Assembly (NCBI RefSeq): GCF_900100545.1
Contig: NZ_FNDP01000001.1
Location: 62,001 to 126,000, forward strand
Direction: 5' to 3'
Source of the DNA: Pseudobutyrivibrio sp. 49
Lineage (GTDB): Bacteria; Bacillota; Clostridia; Lachnospirales; Lachnospiraceae
Length of the DNA: 64,000 bases
This document shows positions 17,119-26,776 of this stretch, one piece after another. The notes under the pieces were generated by a model. It was not told the origin of the DNA, did no database searches, and saw only the letters and a program-made list of their open reading frames with translations. Within the stretch, counting starts at the first letter, position 1. Each line of letters opens with the position of its first letter. The position numbers and the translations under genes are program-made.

Positions 17119-19466
17119 TGAAGATTAAAAAGACCAAGGGGATTGTAAAGCAACTTTATAAGGAGCTGAAGAAGGTCAAAAGCTACAAGGAAGCTATGGC
17201 AGCCCTTAGTGATGAGGAGCTGAAGGCTAAGACTGTGGAATTTAGACAGCGCTTCGAGGCGGGGGAGAGTCTGGATAAAATGCTTCCAGAGGCTTTTGCT
17301 GCAATGTGTGAGGCGGATATGCGTGTGCTTCACATGTTTCCTTTTGATGTTCAGATTCTTGCGGGAATTGCTTTGCACCTAGGGTACCTTGCGGAGATGA
17401 ATACTGGCGAGGGAAAAACCCTTACTGCTACATGTCCCATGTACCTGAATGGTCTTACGGGAAAGGGTGCAATTCTTGTTACTAATAACGAGTATCTAGC
17501 TCTTCGTGATGCTGAGGAAATGGGACCTGCTTATGAATTTATGGGACTTACCATTTCGGCAGGTGTAAAGCGAGATGCTGACGATAAATTTGAAAACGAT
17601 GAAAAGAAGGAGATTTATAATTCCGATATCGTTTATACGACTCATTCCGCTTTAGGTTTTGATTATCTGATTAATAATCTTGTAAAGTCTGCTGATGAGC
17701 GCTTTATGAGAGACTTTTATTACATCATTATCGATGAGGCGGATTCGGTGTTGCTGGATAGTGCAAGTACACCTCTTGTTATTTCAGGTGCGCCTCGTGT
17801 CCAGTCAAATCTTTATGATATGGCAGATTTCTTCGTAAGGACTCTTCAGGAGGATGTTGATTACGAGGTGGAGGAGAAGAATGTTTGGTTTACTGAGAAG
17901 GGGCTTGAATATGCGGAGAGCTATTTTGGGATAGAGAATATTTTTAGCCCAGAATATTTTGAAATATATCGACATCTTGTGCTTGCCTTAAGGGCTCACA
18001 AGATTATCGAAAAGGGAACAGAGTACATGATATCTGAGACTGGCGAGGTTGCACTTATCGATGCCAGCTCAGGCCGTATGCTTAAAGGCGTTAAGCTTCG
18101 AGGCGGACAGCATCAGGCGCTGGAGTGCAAGGAAAAGGTGGAGATTACTCAGGAGAATCGTTCCATGGCATCTATCACCTATCAGAATTTCTTTTCCATG
18201 TTCCCGAAGATGGCAGGCATGAGCGGAACAATTTATGATGCCCGAGATGAGCTTTACGATGTTTACGGGAAGAAGGTTGTGGTTATTCCTACCAATAATC
18301 CTATTCAGCGTGTGGATTGTCCGGATTGGTTTTTCAGCGATTCGGAAAAACAGTTTGAGGCAGCGATTAAACTGGCTGTTAAAAAGCATGAGACAGGTCA
18401 GCCTGTTCTTATAGTTACAACCATGATATCTGATACGGAAATCATTTCACATCTGCTTGTAAAAGAAGGTTTGGCTCACTCGGTTTTAAATGCCAACAAT
18501 GCCTTTTGGGAGGCAGAAATCATCAAGGAAGCAGGGCAGATGGGGGCTATGACAGTGGCTACGTCCATGGCTGGACGCGGAACTGATATTAAGCTGGGAC
18601 CAGGAGTTAAGGAACTTGGAGGACTGGCGGTTATTGGTGTTGGTCGAATGCTTAATATCCGAGATGAAAGGCAGGCAAGAGGCAGAGCAGGTCGACAGGG
18701 CGACCCTGGTTATAGCCGCTTCCTTGTATCCTTGGAGGATGATATTGTGGAAAAGGGTACTGACCCTGAGAAGTTGAAAAAATATATTGATGGTTCAAAA
18801 CGTATAAGCGATAGGAGAATCAAAAAGATTGTTAATGGCGCCCAGAGAACCAACGAGGAAATGGGCATCACCAACAGAAAGAATTCAAAGGATTACGATG
18901 TTGTGCTTCAGCTGGAAAGAAAGCTTATGTACGACACCAGAGATATGCTTTTGGATGGTGGCACAGTTGAGAAAGAAAAGCTTATGTCCATAGCAGGAGA
19001 GAACATTGATGAGTTTTTGAGAGAGAATAAAAAGCTGGATGTGTCTACCTTGAACAGATATCTCCTTGATAATATTTCCTACAGGATGGAGAAGGAGAGC
19101 AGTCTTATTAATCTTTCAAATAGAGCCAGAGTGAAAGCGTATATTCTTGCCAGGGTCGAGCGGTCTCTTGAGGAAAAGAAGGAGGCAATCGGCTCAGAAA
19201 ATGGTATGAACGATTTTATCAGAGTATCGGCTCTTTCTGCCATAGATGAGGCATGGATTGAACAGGTTGACTATCTACAGCAGCTCCAGGGTGCTGTATC
19301 AGGAAGAAGCTCCGCCCAGAGAAATCTTATGTTTGAGTATCAGGGGGAGGCTCTCGAATCCTTCAGAAAGATGGAGAGCAGGATTAAGAGAAATATTATC
19401 CGCAACGTACTGCTGTCGGAAGTCAGCATGGATAAGAAGAATAAATTAAGGATTATTTTGCCATGA
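17118..19466 (+). CDS. secA2: Accessory Sec motor ATPase SecA2
   Basis: 782 residues, typical of SecA2, lacking the C-terminal zinc tail of housekeeping SecA. Walker A is NTGEGKT (95-101), Walker B is IIIDEADSVLLD near residue 205, and the conserved MAGRGTDI and ERQARGRAGRQGDPG motifs of helicase domain 2 are intact. It drives export through SecY2 with Asp proteins. Its ATG overlaps the asp3 stop by one base and its own stop overlaps the gtfA start by four (ATGA). Confidence 0.95.
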   Translation: MKIKKTKGIVKQLYKELKKVKSYKEAMAALSDEELKAKTVEFRQRFEAGESLDKMLPEAFAAMCEADMRVLHMFPFDVQILAGIALHLGYLAEMNTGEGKTLTATCPMYLNGLTGKGAILVTNNEYLALRDAEEMGPAYEFMGLTISAGVKRDADDKFENDEKKEIYNSDIVYTTHSALGFDYLINNLVKSADERFMRDFYYIIIDEADSVLLDSASTPLVISGAPRVQSNLYDMADFFVRTLQEDVDYEVEEKNVWFTEKGLEYAESYFGIENIFSPEYFEIYRHLVLALRAHKIIEKGTEYMISETGEVALIDASSGRMLKGVKLRGGQHQALECKEKVEITQENRSMASITYQNFFSMFPKMAGMSGTIYDARDELYDVYGKKVVVIPTNNPIQRVDCPDWFFSDSEKQFEAAIKLAVKKHETGQPVLIVTTMISDTEIISHLLVKEGLAHSVLNANNAFWEAEIIKEAGQMGAMTVATSMAGRGTDIKLGPGVKELGGLAVIGVGRMLNIRDERQARGRAGRQGDPGYSRFLVSLEDDIVEKGTDPEKLKKYIDGSKRISDRRIKKIVNGAQRTNEEMGITNRKNSKDYDVVLQLERKLMYDTRDMLLDGGTVEKEKLMSIAGENIDEFLRENKKLDVSTLNRYLLDNISYRMEKESSLINLSNRARVKAYILARVERSLEEKKEAIGSENGMNDFIRVSALSAIDEAWIEQVDYLQQLQGAVSGRSSAQRNLMFEYQGEALESFRKMESRIKRNIIRNVLLSEVSMDKKNKLRIILP

Positions 19467-20959
19467 TCTATAATTTTAATCTCGGCATTGGCTGGGCATC
19501 CTCAGGTGTTGAATATGCCCAAAGCTACAGAGCCAAAATTTTAAGAAAACTAAATAAGCCTGCCAAATTTATTTTCACAGATATGTTTCCAAGGGACAAT
19601 CTCATCGACATGACAAGAAACATTGGCTTCGAGGATGATGAAGTTGTTTGGCTCTACACCTTCTTTACAGATTTTGTTCCAGAGCCTGTGACTTATGAGC
19701 TAAAGGATTTGGAGGCGTCCATAGGGGATGAGGAGCACACCTTCGAGAGAGAGGGGAAGATTGGACGAATAATTTTTGGCGGAAGTAACAATTTCTTTAG
19801 GGTTTATTTCCTGAATGAAAATGAGGAAAAAGTCCATCGCGTGGAGATGGTTTCGGGAGGATGCCTGATTAGAAAAGATTACTTTATGTCGAAGCGTGTT
19901 TTCTCAGAATATTATGCTCCGCTTGATGGCAAGGCTCATCTTTATCAGCGTAGATTTTTTAACAGGGACGGTTCAGTTGCTTATGAGGAGGCAATCGATG
20001 ATGATTCTGTTATGTATAAATTTCCTGATAAGCTGATTTGTTCTAAGGAAGAGTTGATTGGTTACATGACGGAAAAACTCAATCCAACTGAAGATGATAT
20101 TATCATAATTGACCGCGCCACAGGTCAGGCGCAGGCTATACTTGAAAATTCTGGAGAGGCGCGAATAGGTGTTGTTATTCATGCAGATCATTTTAGCGAG
20201 GGCGCCACGGATGAGGATAACATTCTCTGGAATAATTATTATGAGTACACCTTCGCAATGAACAAACATGTAGATTTTTATATTACTGCCACTGAGGATC
20301 AGCGAAAGCTTTTGATGGAGCAGTTTGAAAAGTACATGGGGGTTACTCCTAACGTATATACGATACCTGTTGGAAGTCTTCATGAATTGAAAAAATCTAC
20401 AGGTGACAGGCGTAAACACGGTTTCATCACTGCATCAAGACTTGCTACGGAAAAGCATGTGGACTGGCTTGTTGCAGCAGTTGTGGAAGCTCGCAAAAGT
20501 GTGCCAGATATTAGTCTTGATATCTACGGCAAAGGTGGTTCAGAGGAGGAGTTAAAGAAGCAGATTGAAAAGCTGGGAGCTCAGGATTACATTCGGCTTA
20601 TGGGACAGCAGGATTTAAAGGACGTATATAAGAACTACGAGGGATATTTATCTGCGTCCACAAGCGAGGGTTTTGGCTTGACCCTTATGGAGGCGATAGG
20701 ATCTGGACTTCCAATAATTGGCTTTGATGTGCGATATGGAAATCAGAATTTTATCGACCATGGTTTGAATGGCTATAAGCTGCCTTATCTTGTTGGAATG
20801 GAAAGAGCAAGACGGCAGGAGAAGCTGGTTCAGGCGATTATAAAGCTCTGTAATGAGGATGATATTCAGGCTTTTAGCAGCCATTCTTACGAAAAGGCAA
20901 AGCAGTATCTGACTGAAGAGGTGGAGTTGAAATGGAAAAAGCTGGTAGAGATGAAATAG
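19463..20959 (+). CDS. gtfA: Accessory Sec O-glycosyltransferase GtfA
   Basis: 498 residues, family length. GtfA, together with GtfB, adds GlcNAc to Ser/Thr of the exported adhesin in the cytoplasm. The N-terminus (YNFNLGIGWASSGVEYAQ) is diagnostic, the middle holds the beta-meander substrate-binding domain, and the C-terminal GT-B donor site has STSEGFGLTLMEAIGSGLP. Start overlaps the secA2 stop. The acceptor protein is not encoded in the window. Confidence 0.93.
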   Translation: MIYNFNLGIGWASSGVEYAQSYRAKILRKLNKPAKFIFTDMFPRDNLIDMTRNIGFEDDEVVWLYTFFTDFVPEPVTYELKDLEASIGDEEHTFEREGKIGRIIFGGSNNFFRVYFLNENEEKVHRVEMVSGGCLIRKDYFMSKRVFSEYYAPLDGKAHLYQRRFFNRDGSVAYEEAIDDDSVMYKFPDKLICSKEELIGYMTEKLNPTEDDIIIIDRATGQAQAILENSGEARIGVVIHADHFSEGATDEDNILWNNYYEYTFAMNKHVDFYITATEDQRKLLMEQFEKYMGVTPNVYTIPVGSLHELKKSTGDRRKHGFITASRLATEKHVDWLVAAVVEARKSVPDISLDIYGKGGSEEELKKQIEKLGAQDYIRLMGQQDLKDVYKNYEGYLSASTSEGFGLTLMEAIGSGLPIIGFDVRYGNQNFIDHGLNGYKLPYLVGMERARRQEKLVQAIIKLCNEDDIQAFSSHSYEKAKQYLTEEVELKWKKLVEMK

Positions 20960-22293
20960 TTTTATTAATGGATTACTTTAACAGGGGTAGTCAGGATCTT
21001 TTTGACTCTTTTTCCAATGCAGAGATTCCAGTTAAAGCTATCGTAATTAACGATGATGGATTTCTTCCTGATGGCGTGACTAATGTTTTTGAATATTTTT
21101 TAGGTGATTATCGTAAATGCGATACCTGTCCTGGAAAGCCTTTGTATTTCAATCAGATAAAGGTTCCTGATTACTGGGAGATAAGCGCTAACAATACCAA
21201 TGGAAGTATCCATGATAAAGACAGGGAGCGTGGAAGAATTTTCTTTTCACATCCAAGCCATAAACGCTTTGTGAGGCTGGTAGATTATCTGGATGAAATG
21301 GGAAATGTCCGCTTTACGGAGCATTACAACAAATACGGTGCCCTTTATGCCAGAACGGTTTTTAATAAAAATTCCGAGAAGGTTAATAAGACCTATTTTG
21401 ATACAGAAGGCAGAGAGGTTCTGGTTGAAAACTATGTGACCTCGGACATTATTTTAAACTATCGGGGAGAGACTTTTATATTTAAAAACAGAACGGATTT
21501 TATCTGCTTCTTCCTGAAGTTAAGGGGATGGGAGGATTGCAGGATTTACTTTAACTCTCTGTCGGTTCCATTCTTTGTATCCAATACTTTGAAGAGCCCG
21601 AAGGAAGAGAAGAGAGATAAGCTTTTCTGGCAGGAGCCTCCTAGAGAAGATATACCAGGAAACATGCAGGTAATCTTCGATGGAAAGGCAAATGGATGTG
21701 AGTCAGTAATTGTTCAGAATCTGCAGGCTTACAACAAATTGCTGGAGCTTGGGGCACCTGTAGATATGCTGAAGCGTATGGGCTTTATCTACACCTTCCA
21801 CAAGAAAAACATGGGCAAGCCGGAGGCACTTATTTGCACCAACAGTGAAAACGTGGAACACCTGAAGGAGCTTGTGGAAGGATTACCGCAGGTCACATTT
21901 CATGTGACGGCAATAACAGAAATGTCAGCTAAGCTTTTGGCTCACGAAAAATATGACAATGTTATCATGTACCCTAATATAAAGGCGGTAACCCTTGATA
22001 GATTGTTTAATAAATGCGATTTTTACTTAGATATTAATCAAGGTGGAGAAATTGTGGAGGCGACCAGAAGGGCATTTGTATATAATCTTCTGATACTTTC
22101 CTTTAATGACACACAACATGGTGCGTATACAGCCCATGAAAACATATTTGATACTACAAATTATTCGGCAATAATTCAAAGATTGAATAATCTGCTAAAA
22201 GACAAAACGGTGCTAGATGAGGCAATAGCAACACAGCATTTAGAGGGTTCAACAACTAGCACAAAAGAATTTATATATATTTGTAAACATTGA
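20932..22293 (+). CDS. gtfB: Accessory Sec glycosylation partner GtfB
   Basis: 453 residues. GtfB is the substrate-binding co-subunit of GtfA, with the same GT-B fold but without catalysis. LLMDYFNRGSQDLFDSF near the start and NQGGEIVEATRRAFVYNLL near the end match the family. The start lies inside the end of gtfA (28-base overlap); GGAG is about 6 bases upstream. It is the last gene of the accessory Sec operon and is followed at once by a long terminator. Confidence 0.9.
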   Translation: MEKAGRDEIVLLMDYFNRGSQDLFDSFSNAEIPVKAIVINDDGFLPDGVTNVFEYFLGDYRKCDTCPGKPLYFNQIKVPDYWEISANNTNGSIHDKDRERGRIFFSHPSHKRFVRLVDYLDEMGNVRFTEHYNKYGALYARTVFNKNSEKVNKTYFDTEGREVLVENYVTSDIILNYRGETFIFKNRTDFICFFLKLRGWEDCRIYFNSLSVPFFVSNTLKSPKEEKRDKLFWQEPPREDIPGNMQVIFDGKANGCESVIVQNLQAYNKLLELGAPVDMLKRMGFIYTFHKKNMGKPEALICTNSENVEHLKELVEGLPQVTFHVTAITEMSAKLLAHEKYDNVIMYPNIKAVTLDRLFNKCDFYLDINQGGEIVEATRRAFVYNLLILSFNDTQHGAYTAHENIFDTTNYSAIIQRLNNLLKDKTVLDEAIATQHLEGSTTSTKEFIYICKH

Positions 22294-22295
22294 CG

Positions 22296-22349
22296 AATAC
22301 GGCCTATTTTGTGGAGTAAAAGTGCACAAAAATGAGGGCCGTATTTTTA
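22296..22349 (+). terminator. Terminator of the accessory Sec operon
   Basis: AATACGGCC and GGCCGTATT enclose a second stem, ATTTTGTG with CACAAAA, and are followed by T5. It lies 3 bases after the gtfB stop. Confidence 0.85.
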
Positions 22350-22407
22350 TGTTCCATACAACCAAATTCCTTGAATTGGGGTGCAATCTGTGTTTAAATA
22401 ATAGCGG

Positions 22408-22460
22408 ACTGTCTGTAACCCCTTAATTGCAGACGGTAATTTTCAGTTTTTTTTATTTTT
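22408..22460 (+). promoter_or_regulatory. Leader hairpin and T-tract upstream of ppdK
   Basis: ACTGTCTGT pairs with GCAGACGGT (two G-U pairs), and a T8 run follows 10 bases later. TTGAAT at 22371 with a weak TAAATA near 22395 may be the promoter. The arrangement could be an attenuator or just an untranslated leader. Confidence 0.35.
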
Positions 22461-22474
22461 AAGAGGATATTGTA

Positions 22475-25111
22475 ATGGCTAACAAATGGGTGTATATGTT
22501 TAGCGAAGGTGACATGTCAATGCGCAACCTTCTCGGCGGAAAGGGTGCGAATCTTGCAGAAATGACAAGCATTGGCTTACCAGTACCACAGGGTTTCACA
22601 ATCACAACAGAGGCTTGTACTCAGTACTATGAGGATGGCCGTAAAATCAACGACGAGATCATGGCTCAGGCTATGGAGGGTGTTAAGAAAATGGAAGAGA
22701 TCAACGGCAAGAAGTTCGGCGATCTTAAGAACCCACTTCTCGTTTCAGTTCGTTCAGGTGCTCGTGCATCTATGCCAGGTATGATGGATACAATCCTTAA
22801 CCTTGGTCTTAATGATGAAGTAGTTGCAGCTATGATCGCTGGTAACCCAGATCCAGCTTTCGAGCGTTTCGTATATGATTCATACAGAAGATTTATTCAG
22901 ATGTTCTCAGATGTAGTTATGGAAGTAGGTAAGAAGTACTTCGAGCAGCTCATCGATGAGATGAAGGAAAAGAAGGGTGTTAAGTTCGACGTAGACCTTA
23001 CAGCAGCCGACCTTAAGGAGCTTGCTGAGCAGTTCAAGGCTGAGTACAAGAATCAGCTTGGTTCAGACTTCCCTTCAGATCCAGTAGAGCAGTTAAAGCT
23101 CGCTATCGAGGCAGTATTCCGTTCATGGGATAACCCTCGTGCAAACGTTTACAGAAGAGATAACGATATCCCTTATTCATGGGGTACAGCAGTTAACGTA
23201 ATGCCAATGGTATTCGGTAACTTAAATAACGAGTCTGGTACTGGTGTTGCATTCACTCGTGACCCAGCTACAGGCGAGAACAAGCTTATGGGTGAGTTCC
23301 TTATCAACGCACAGGGCGAGGACGTAGTTGCTGGTGTTCGTACACCAATGCCAATCGCTCAGATGGAGAAGGAGTTCCCAGAGGCATACGCAGAGTTCAT
23401 CAAGGTATGTGAGACTCTTGAGAATCACTACCATGATATGCAGGATATGGAGTTCACAGTAGAGAACAAGAAGCTTTACATGCTCCAGTGCCGTAACGGT
23501 AAGAGAACAGCTCCAGCTGCTCTTAAGATTGCTTGCGACCTCGTTGATGAGGGACACAAGACTCCAGAAGAGGCTGTAGCAATGATCGACCCACGTAACC
23601 TTGATACACTTCTTCACCCACAGTTCGAGGCTGCTGCTCTTAAGGCTGCAACTCCACTTGGAAAGGGTCTTGGTGCTTCTCCAGGTGCTGCATGTGGTAA
23701 GGTTGTATTTACAGCAGACGATGCTGAGGCATGGGCTGCTAGAGGAGAGAAGGTAGTTCTTGTACGTCTTGAGACATCTCCAGAAGATATCACAGGTATG
23801 AAGGCTGCTCAGGGTATCCTTACAGTTCGTGGTGGTATGACATCACACGCTGCAGTAGTTGCTCGTGGTATGGGTACATGCTGCGTTTCTGGTTGTGGCG
23901 ACATCAACATGGATGAGGAAAACAAGAAGTTCACTCTTGCAGGCACAACATTTACAGAGGGTTCTGAAATCTCTATCGATGGTACAACAGGTAACATCTA
24001 CGCTGGTATCATCCCAACAGTTGACGCTGTTATCGCTGGCGAGTTCGGTCGTGTAATGGCTTGGGCTGATGAGTTCAGAAAGCTTAAGGTTAGAACAAAT
24101 GCAGATACTCCAGCTGATGCTAAGAAGGCTAGAGAGCTTGGTGCAGAAGGTATCGGTCTTTGCCGTACAGAGCACATGTTCTTCGAGGCTGACAGAATTG
24201 CAGCATTCCGTGAGATGATCTGCTCAGATACAGAGGAAGAGAGAGAAGTTGCTCTTGATAAGATTCTTCCTTACCAGCAGGGAGACTTCAAGGCTCTTTA
24301 CGAAGCACTTGAGGGATGCCCAGTTACAATCAGATTCCTTGATCCACCTCTTCACGAGTTCGTTCCTACAGAGGATGCTGATATCGAGAAGCTTGCAAAG
24401 GCTAAGAATAAGTCAGTAGAGGAAATTAGAAACATCTGTGAGTCACTCCACGAGTTCAACCCAATGATGGGTCACAGAGGATGCCGTCTTGCAGTTACAT
24501 ATCCTTCAATTGCTAAGATGCAGACAAAGGCTGTTATCCGTGCAGCACTTGAAGTTCAGAAGGCTCATCCAGATTGGAATGTTAAGCCTGAAATCATGAT
24601 CCCACTTGTATGTGAGGTTAAGGAGCTTAAGTACGTTAAGCAGGTAGTTGTTGAGACAGCTGATGCTGAAATCGCTGCTGCTGGCGCTAAGCTTGAGTAC
24701 GAAGTTGGTACAATGATTGAGATTCCACGTGCAGCTCTTACAGCTGACGAAATCGCTAAGGAAGCTGACTTCTTCTGCTTCGGTACAAACGACCTTACAC
24801 AGATGACATTTGGTTTCTCTCGTGATGATGCTGGTAAGTTCTTAAATGCTTACTATGACACAAAGATCTTCGAGAACGATCCATTTGCTAAGCTTGACCA
24901 GACAGGTGTTGGTAAGCTTATGGAGACAGCTATTAAGCTTGGTAAGCCAGTAAATCCTAAGCTTCACGTAGGTATCTGCGGTGAGCACGGTGGAGATCCA
25001 TCTTCAGTAGAGTTCTGCCACAAGATTGGTCTTGATTATGTATCATGCTCTCCATTCAGAGTACCAATCGCTAGACTTGCTGCAGCACAGGCAGCTATCG
25101 CTAACAAGTAA
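22475..25111 (+). CDS. ppdK: Pyruvate, phosphate dikinase
   Basis: 878 residues, full length. It interconverts pyruvate + ATP + Pi and PEP + AMP + PPi. The N-terminal ATP-grasp domain has LLGGKGANLAEM and SVRSGARASMPGMMDT. The swivelling phosphohistidine is His458 in GGMTSHAAVVARGMG. The C-terminal PEP/pyruvate barrel carries CRTEHMF and GICGEHGGDPSS. Codon use is strongly biased, as in a highly expressed gene. In anaerobes it often replaces or reverses pyruvate kinase. The last codons, CAG GCA GCT ATC GCT AAC AAG TAA, recur twice downstream, which marks the 3' end as a likely integration site. Confidence 0.97.
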   Translation: MANKWVYMFSEGDMSMRNLLGGKGANLAEMTSIGLPVPQGFTITTEACTQYYEDGRKINDEIMAQAMEGVKKMEEINGKKFGDLKNPLLVSVRSGARASMPGMMDTILNLGLNDEVVAAMIAGNPDPAFERFVYDSYRRFIQMFSDVVMEVGKKYFEQLIDEMKEKKGVKFDVDLTAADLKELAEQFKAEYKNQLGSDFPSDPVEQLKLAIEAVFRSWDNPRANVYRRDNDIPYSWGTAVNVMPMVFGNLNNESGTGVAFTRDPATGENKLMGEFLINAQGEDVVAGVRTPMPIAQMEKEFPEAYAEFIKVCETLENHYHDMQDMEFTVENKKLYMLQCRNGKRTAPAALKIACDLVDEGHKTPEEAVAMIDPRNLDTLLHPQFEAAALKAATPLGKGLGASPGAACGKVVFTADDAEAWAARGEKVVLVRLETSPEDITGMKAAQGILTVRGGMTSHAAVVARGMGTCCVSGCGDINMDEENKKFTLAGTTFTEGSEISIDGTTGNIYAGIIPTVDAVIAGEFGRVMAWADEFRKLKVRTNADTPADAKKARELGAEGIGLCRTEHMFFEADRIAAFREMICSDTEEEREVALDKILPYQQGDFKALYEALEGCPVTIRFLDPPLHEFVPTEDADIEKLAKAKNKSVEEIRNICESLHEFNPMMGHRGCRLAVTYPSIAKMQTKAVIRAALEVQKAHPDWNVKPEIMIPLVCEVKELKYVKQVVVETADAEIAAAGAKLEYEVGTMIEIPRAALTADEIAKEADFFCFGTNDLTQMTFGFSRDDAGKFLNAYYDTKIFENDPFAKLDQTGVGKLMETAIKLGKPVNPKLHVGICGEHGGDPSSVEFCHKIGLDYVSCSPFRVPIARLAAAQAAIANK

Positions 25112-25112
25112 T
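25087..25112 (+). repeat. Attachment-like repeat copy A (end of ppdK)
   Basis: The last codons of intact ppdK (Q-A-A-I-A-N-K-stop). Copy B at 28160 shares 24 of 26 bases and copy C at 35501 shares 22 of 23. All base changes among copies are silent in the ppdK frame. A short hairpin (AGTAATC-TGA-GATTACT) follows directly. Confidence 0.75.
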
Positions 25113-25152
25113 CTGAGATTACTACACTGTGTTGCATAAAATGAAATAATTG

Positions 25153-25195
25153 GGCTCAGCCCCTTGGCTTTTTGCCGGGGCTGGGCCTTTTTTGT
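25153..25195 (+). terminator. Terminator of ppdK
   Basis: GGCTCAGCCCC pairs with GGGGCTGGGCC (11 bp, one G-U) and T6 follows. A diverged copy of this terminator lies at 28225 after attachment-like copy B. Confidence 0.9.
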
Positions 25196-25225
25196 GGGTT
25201 TACCTAGGCGTTTCCGGCGGCGCGG

Positions 25226-25468
25226 GCAGTGCTGGCGGCGGTTTTAGGATTTTCACTGCCTGGAAACAGCTGCACAGGCAGTGCAGATTGGTCGTTTTAT
25301 GATTTGCACTGCCCTTATAGAGCGATTCGAGCAGTGCTGGAAAAGGAAATGAAATTAGCACTGCTTTAGAGAAGAGATTGGAGCAGTGCAAAGGGAGAAA
25401 ATGAATTCAGCACTGCTCTTGAGAAGTGAAACGGGCAGTGGTAGAAAAGAAAAAGAATCTAGTACTGA
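25226..25468. repeat. Five tandem 52-bp units, each an inverted GCAGTGC/GCACTGC pair
   Basis: GCAGTGC occurs at 25226, 25278, 25331, 25383 and (as GCAGTGG) 25435; its inverse GCACTGC occurs at 25254 (as CACTGCC), 25306, 25358, 25410 and (as GTACTGA) 25462. The period is 52-53 bases. The 20-base inner and 18-base outer spacers are purine-rich and have diverged. No coding frame runs through it. It fills most of the 520-base gap between ppdK and the next gene. It may be a protein-binding array, recombinase arm sites, or a chain of RNA hairpins. Confidence 0.8.
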
Positions 25469-25522
25469 TCTAAGCAAAGAAGATTTCAAAACCGGATGAT
25501 TTCTTCCGGTTGAATGAGGTTT

Positions 25523-25594
25523 TGGTATTTCATGAAGACTAAGGATTCTGTATAATTAAAGGCAGTGAAATTAACAGAATCGGGATTTATCGAG
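25523..25594 (+). repeat. Leader repeat, copy 1
   Basis: About 70 bases with core GTATAATTAAAGGCAGTGAA and a TATAAT box, 39 bases before the M55 gene. Related copies stand before the genes at 35941, 40245 and 41512. It probably contains the promoter. Confidence 0.65.
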
Positions 25595-25632
25595 ATAATT
25601 CTATAAGACAAGACATCATTGGAGGGCTTGAA

Positions 25633-26484
25633 ATGAAACAATTAATAATATACGCAGATATGGAAGGTGCCAGTGGAATTTTTGATTCAAACCGCAAGGC
25701 ATTGGCACATGAAGAACTTTATCCGCAGTATTCCCTTTGGCGTGAGTATGGGAGAGATTGCATCACGAGTGATGTGCTTGCAGTTTGCAATGCAGCCATT
25801 GATTCTGGAATAGATGAAATTCTTCTTTATGATGGCCATTTTGCGGGTTGCAGAGAACATAATGTTAAACTGGAAAAATTGCCAGAGCAAGTTAGAGTGT
25901 TTGATGTACCAAACAGAGAATGTCATTGGGATATGATTCGAGCACAGGCAGACATGACACCTTACGGTATTATTACCGTAGGACAACACGCAAGAAATGG
26001 TGCTAAGGATGCTTATTTTCCGCACACAATTCATACACCGCCCATTGAAGCGTTTTATATCAATGGAATTCATGTAGCGGAAATTGGACAGGCTGTAATG
26101 ACATTTAGCGGTGTTCCTTATATCGCAAATATCGGATGTGAAGCATCTCATGAAGAAGCACAGGAATTATCAACCAACGTATCGTGCATTTCGGTAAAAG
26201 ATAGGAAGAGTAAATGGGAACCTTCTTCAGAAGAAACCTACCCGATTATTTATAATGGAATCATTGGTGCTATTCAAGATTATTCAAACAAGACAGCATT
26301 TCCTCTGACGGATGAGTATGAATGTGAATTGGTGCTCACTGATGGATTCCATTACGAAATTCCTGAGAAATGTGAATGGGGAGGCTCGTTTGAGAAAAGG
26401 AGTGCTCACTGGAAATCAAAAGATATCCTCACTGCGCTTGATTGTTTTTGGGAAGCTCATAACTACATTCAAAAGGAATGCTAG
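25633..26484 (+). CDS. M55 family D-aminopeptidase-like metallopeptidase
   Basis: 283 residues, the size of DppA-type zinc D-aminopeptidases, which release N-terminal D-amino acids from peptides such as cell-wall fragments. Metal ligands are visible: IYADMEGASGI (D-x-E), LYDGHFAG, and VGQHARNGAKDAYFPHT. No signal peptide, so it acts in the cytoplasm. GGAGGG lies 9 bases before the ATG. It stands alone between the 52-bp array and a strong terminator, without the peptide transporter genes that accompany dppA in Bacillus. It lies between attachment-like copies A and B. Confidence 0.87.
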   Translation: MKQLIIYADMEGASGIFDSNRKALAHEELYPQYSLWREYGRDCITSDVLAVCNAAIDSGIDEILLYDGHFAGCREHNVKLEKLPEQVRVFDVPNRECHWDMIRAQADMTPYGIITVGQHARNGAKDAYFPHTIHTPPIEAFYINGIHVAEIGQAVMTFSGVPYIANIGCEASHEEAQELSTNVSCISVKDRKSKWEPSSEETYPIIYNGIIGAIQDYSNKTAFPLTDEYECELVLTDGFHYEIPEKCEWGGSFEKRSAHWKSKDILTALDCFWEAHNYIQKEC

Positions 26485-26540
26485 GACGACAACGGCATTA
26501 TAAATTCAGGTTTGTCGGACAAAACTAAATAAAACCTTAC

Positions 26541-26592
26541 ATAGACCAGTACCTCTGGGGACACCCAGATTGATATGTACTGGTCTATTATT
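26541..26592 (+). terminator. Terminator after the M55 peptidase
   Basis: ATAGACCAGTAC and GTACTGGTCTAT pair over 12 perfect bases; a small inner stem CTGGG/CCCAG sits in the loop; TTATTAT follows. Confidence 0.8.
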
Positions 26593-26776
26593 ATGCCCAT
26601 TTTTAGCGCAAGGAATGGAAGAAGGTATTTAGGAAAATAAAGAGATGGATGATGAAACCGTTTAGGAAGAAAGCGAAGCCCGGACCAGAAGAGAAAGATA
26701 TGGCATTTTCAATTCAGCAATCACAGTATTACAAATATTAGTATCGTATATTGTTTTGATGGCTTAATAATAATTT
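26593..26776 (+). other. Gap with no supported gene
   Basis: A 30-codon frame at 26649-26741 (ending DMAFSIQQSQYYKY) looks like a protein fragment but has no ribosome site, so it is not called a gene. Nothing else is seen. Confidence 0.3.

Noticed and set aside
25226-25468. CRISPR array
   Set aside because: The conserved words are only 7 bases, alternate in direction, and the spacers resemble one another; no 25-37 base direct repeat and no cas genes.
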